From Actinomortierella ambigua (taxonomy: Eukaryota > Mortierellomycota > Mortierellomycetes > Mortierellales > Mortierellaceae): a stretch of 19,889 nucleotides of DNA. The position numbers and the translations under genes were made by a program. Location of the stretch: the NCBI GenBank assembly GCA_016098155.1, contig JAAAJB010000627.1:1-19889 (forward strand). The letters run 5' to 3'. Shown here in pieces: positions 18,654 to 19,889 of this stretch (within the stretch, counting starts at the first letter, position 1; every line of letters starts with the position of its first letter). Under the pieces are notes generated by a model, which was not told the DNA's origin, did no database searches, and was given only the letters and a program-made list of their open reading frames with translations.

Positions 18654-19522
18654 ATGATGACTGACGCTCAGCCTGCTGCCCCTGCTCCCGCCACCGATGC
18701 CCCCGTCGCTGATCTGGTCGAGAAGACGGAGAAGGTGGCCATCGCCGACAACGACAACAAGGACGAGCACGTCCACGGCCCAGACTGCAAGCACGACCAC
18801 GACCACGACCATGAGCACGCCGAGGGCGAGGGCGCAGAGGGCGAGAAGCAGCCTGTTGGTCGCAATGACTATGACCTGCTCGAGATCAATGGCACGCGCG
18901 ACAAGACAACCGATCCGCTTGTCAAGTCCTACTTTGAGGCCAAGGAGCTGTACGCCAACGCGATCGAGTTGCTGAACACGATTCCCGAGGGCGCCGAGAC
19001 AGAGCTGATTGAGCAGCACAAGGACGACATTGTCAAGGTCACCCATGATCTGATGGCCGCCTTCTTGCTGGATGAGAAGGCCGTCGTCATGACCCAGCGC
19101 ATCCTCAAGCTCGCCGAGCAGTACGAAAAGTACGTCCAGGCCTATAACCCCGAGGGCACCTCCACCACCACCGTCGACTCGGAGGAGGAGGGCGCTGAGC
19201 AGCAGGCCACCATCTATACCAAGGACTCTGTCATTTTTGGTACGTGTTTTCTCTTTTTCTCTCTCTCTCTCTTTGACTCTCTTTTTGGGCTGATCTCCTT
19301 CTACACACGATCGAGAGTATCCGGGAAATGGGGGTTGTATTCCTCTCTGGTTTCTTTTTTGGCGTTTGAAACTTGGACCGTGGCTGCTGGTGGGATACTA
19401 TCCCACGCGAACCACTGTCGTGTCTGTTGTGATCCCCCCCCCCTTCTTCTTCTTTGTCTCTTTGGGTTACCTGTGAGCCCTCTGACCCGTGTGTGCGTGT
19501 GTATTGTCCAGTGAGAGTATGA
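18654..19522 (+). CDS. Unrecognised acidic, His-rich, helical protein; 2 exons, 198 aa
   Basis: I do not recognise a family. Exon 1 is 18654-19239 and exon 2, by the model, 19512-19522 (donor TTTG|GTACGT, acceptor GTCCAG|TG), giving the C-terminus DSVIFVRV and stop. Visible features: an Ala/Pro/Asp-rich N-terminus (about 3-25); a metal-binding-like cluster VHGPDCKHDHDHDHEHAE (about 40-58) with one Cys and seven His; a Glu/Gly-rich linker; and then about 110 residues predicted helical by eye (NDYDLLEINGTRDK, KSYFEAKELYANAIELLNTI, VTHDLMAAFLLDEKAVVMTQ, RILKLAEQYEKYVQAY), possibly a TPR-like or helical bundle. The tail is Ser/Thr/Glu-rich. Codon use is strongly C/G-ending, unlike neighbouring genes, suggesting high expression. 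A two-Met start follows a pyrimidine-rich leader. If the intron is retained, the frame remains open to 19514 and adds a hydrophobic tail. A further exon beyond the window cannot be excluded. Confidence 0.6.
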
Positions 19523-19889
19523 GATGTGGATGCAACCAACCAACCAACCATTGCCAACATCGTGAGAGATATTTGGATCGATAACAACCGGATGGATCAA
19601 ACGGAGCCCTTTTGGAGGTACAACTTCATACTCCCATACAGCCATGGTAGCCATGCCCAAAACAAGACGAAGAAAAAGACACCCGTCGGGAAGGACGAAA
19701 GAAACAGCTCTCCCGAGTTGGGTTATTTGCAAAAGGGGAGAGGGGGGAGCGGGGGATCGGGAGGTTTGCCACCCCACCCTCCCTCTCTCTCTCTCTCCGT
19801 CCCCTTCTTTCTTCTTCTGTCGCCTTTTTTTTTTTTTTTTTTTCTGGGAACAAGTGGGCGTCGATCTAAAAAAAATTTTTTTTCACAAT
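19523..19889. other. Gene-free right end
   Basis: Contains (AACC)n at about 19537-19551, ordinary sequence to about 19735, G-rich and C/T-rich tracts, a run of about 18 T near 19827-19844 and A/T runs at the very end. It is probably the 3' untranslated region of the preceding gene plus intergenic DNA. I see no coding region. Confidence 0.5.

Noticed and set aside
19620..19853. Open frames at the right end as genes
   Set aside because: They are made of T/A and GA/CT tracts. No family motif, splice logic or leader was seen.

Overview
The window is nuclear DNA of a eukaryote, very probably a fungus. The evidence is spliced genes with short introns (about 110-280 nt, one of 766 nt), a fungus-restricted DUF2015 gene, and no bacterial-type operons. 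Roughly balanced base composition, long homopolymer and CT/GA tracts, and the presence of PRL phosphatase, folliculin, a SIRT4-type sirtuin and a CLASP together suggest an early-diverging, Mortierella-like lineage. That placement is inference and was not tested.

Layout. 1-570: gene-free, starting with a (CCCCTT)4 G-quadruplex-type tract. 571-1841 (-): PRL/PTP4A prenylated phosphatase, 4 exons, 176 aa. 2380-5780 (-): folliculin (FLCN/Lst7), 6 exons, 858 aa. 5781-7001: purine-rich (+ strand) leader and promoter region of FLCN, then an unexplained segment. 7002-8252 (-): SIRT4-like mitochondrial sirtuin, one exon, 416 aa. 8253-8817: divergent promoter with (ATCC)n and (CTT)n. 8818-12076 (+): CLASP-type microtubule protein, 3 exons, 971 aa, with one TOG domain and a very long low-complexity tail containing polyQ. 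12813-16757 (+): F-box/WD40 protein, 5 exons, 801 aa, with a GC-AG intron and a 37-nt micro-exon. 17222-18137 (-): DUF2015 small membrane protein, 3 exons, 129 aa, convergent with the F-box gene. 18654-19522 (+): unrecognised His-rich acidic helical protein, divergent from the DUF2015 gene. 19523-19889: gene-free.

All splice models were built by hand. Each keeps the reading frame across every junction and, where the family is known, restores residues conserved with it. The genes do not form an obvious pathway: nutrient/TORC1 signalling (FLCN), mitochondrial deacylation (SIRT4), cytoskeleton (CLASP), ubiquitin ligase targeting (F-box/WD40) and membrane-anchored phosphatase signalling (PRL).

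Shared features are a strongly pyrimidine-rich sense-strand leader before every start codon, and large low-complexity insertions inside otherwise conserved domains. I see no mobile element, CRISPR array, tRNA or rRNA, and no convincing new multi-gene system. The best leads are RNA-level: complementary CT and GA intronic tracts flanking three exons of the F-box gene, a tandem NAGNAG acceptor at the PRL general-acid loop, and a possible in-frame retained intron in the last gene.
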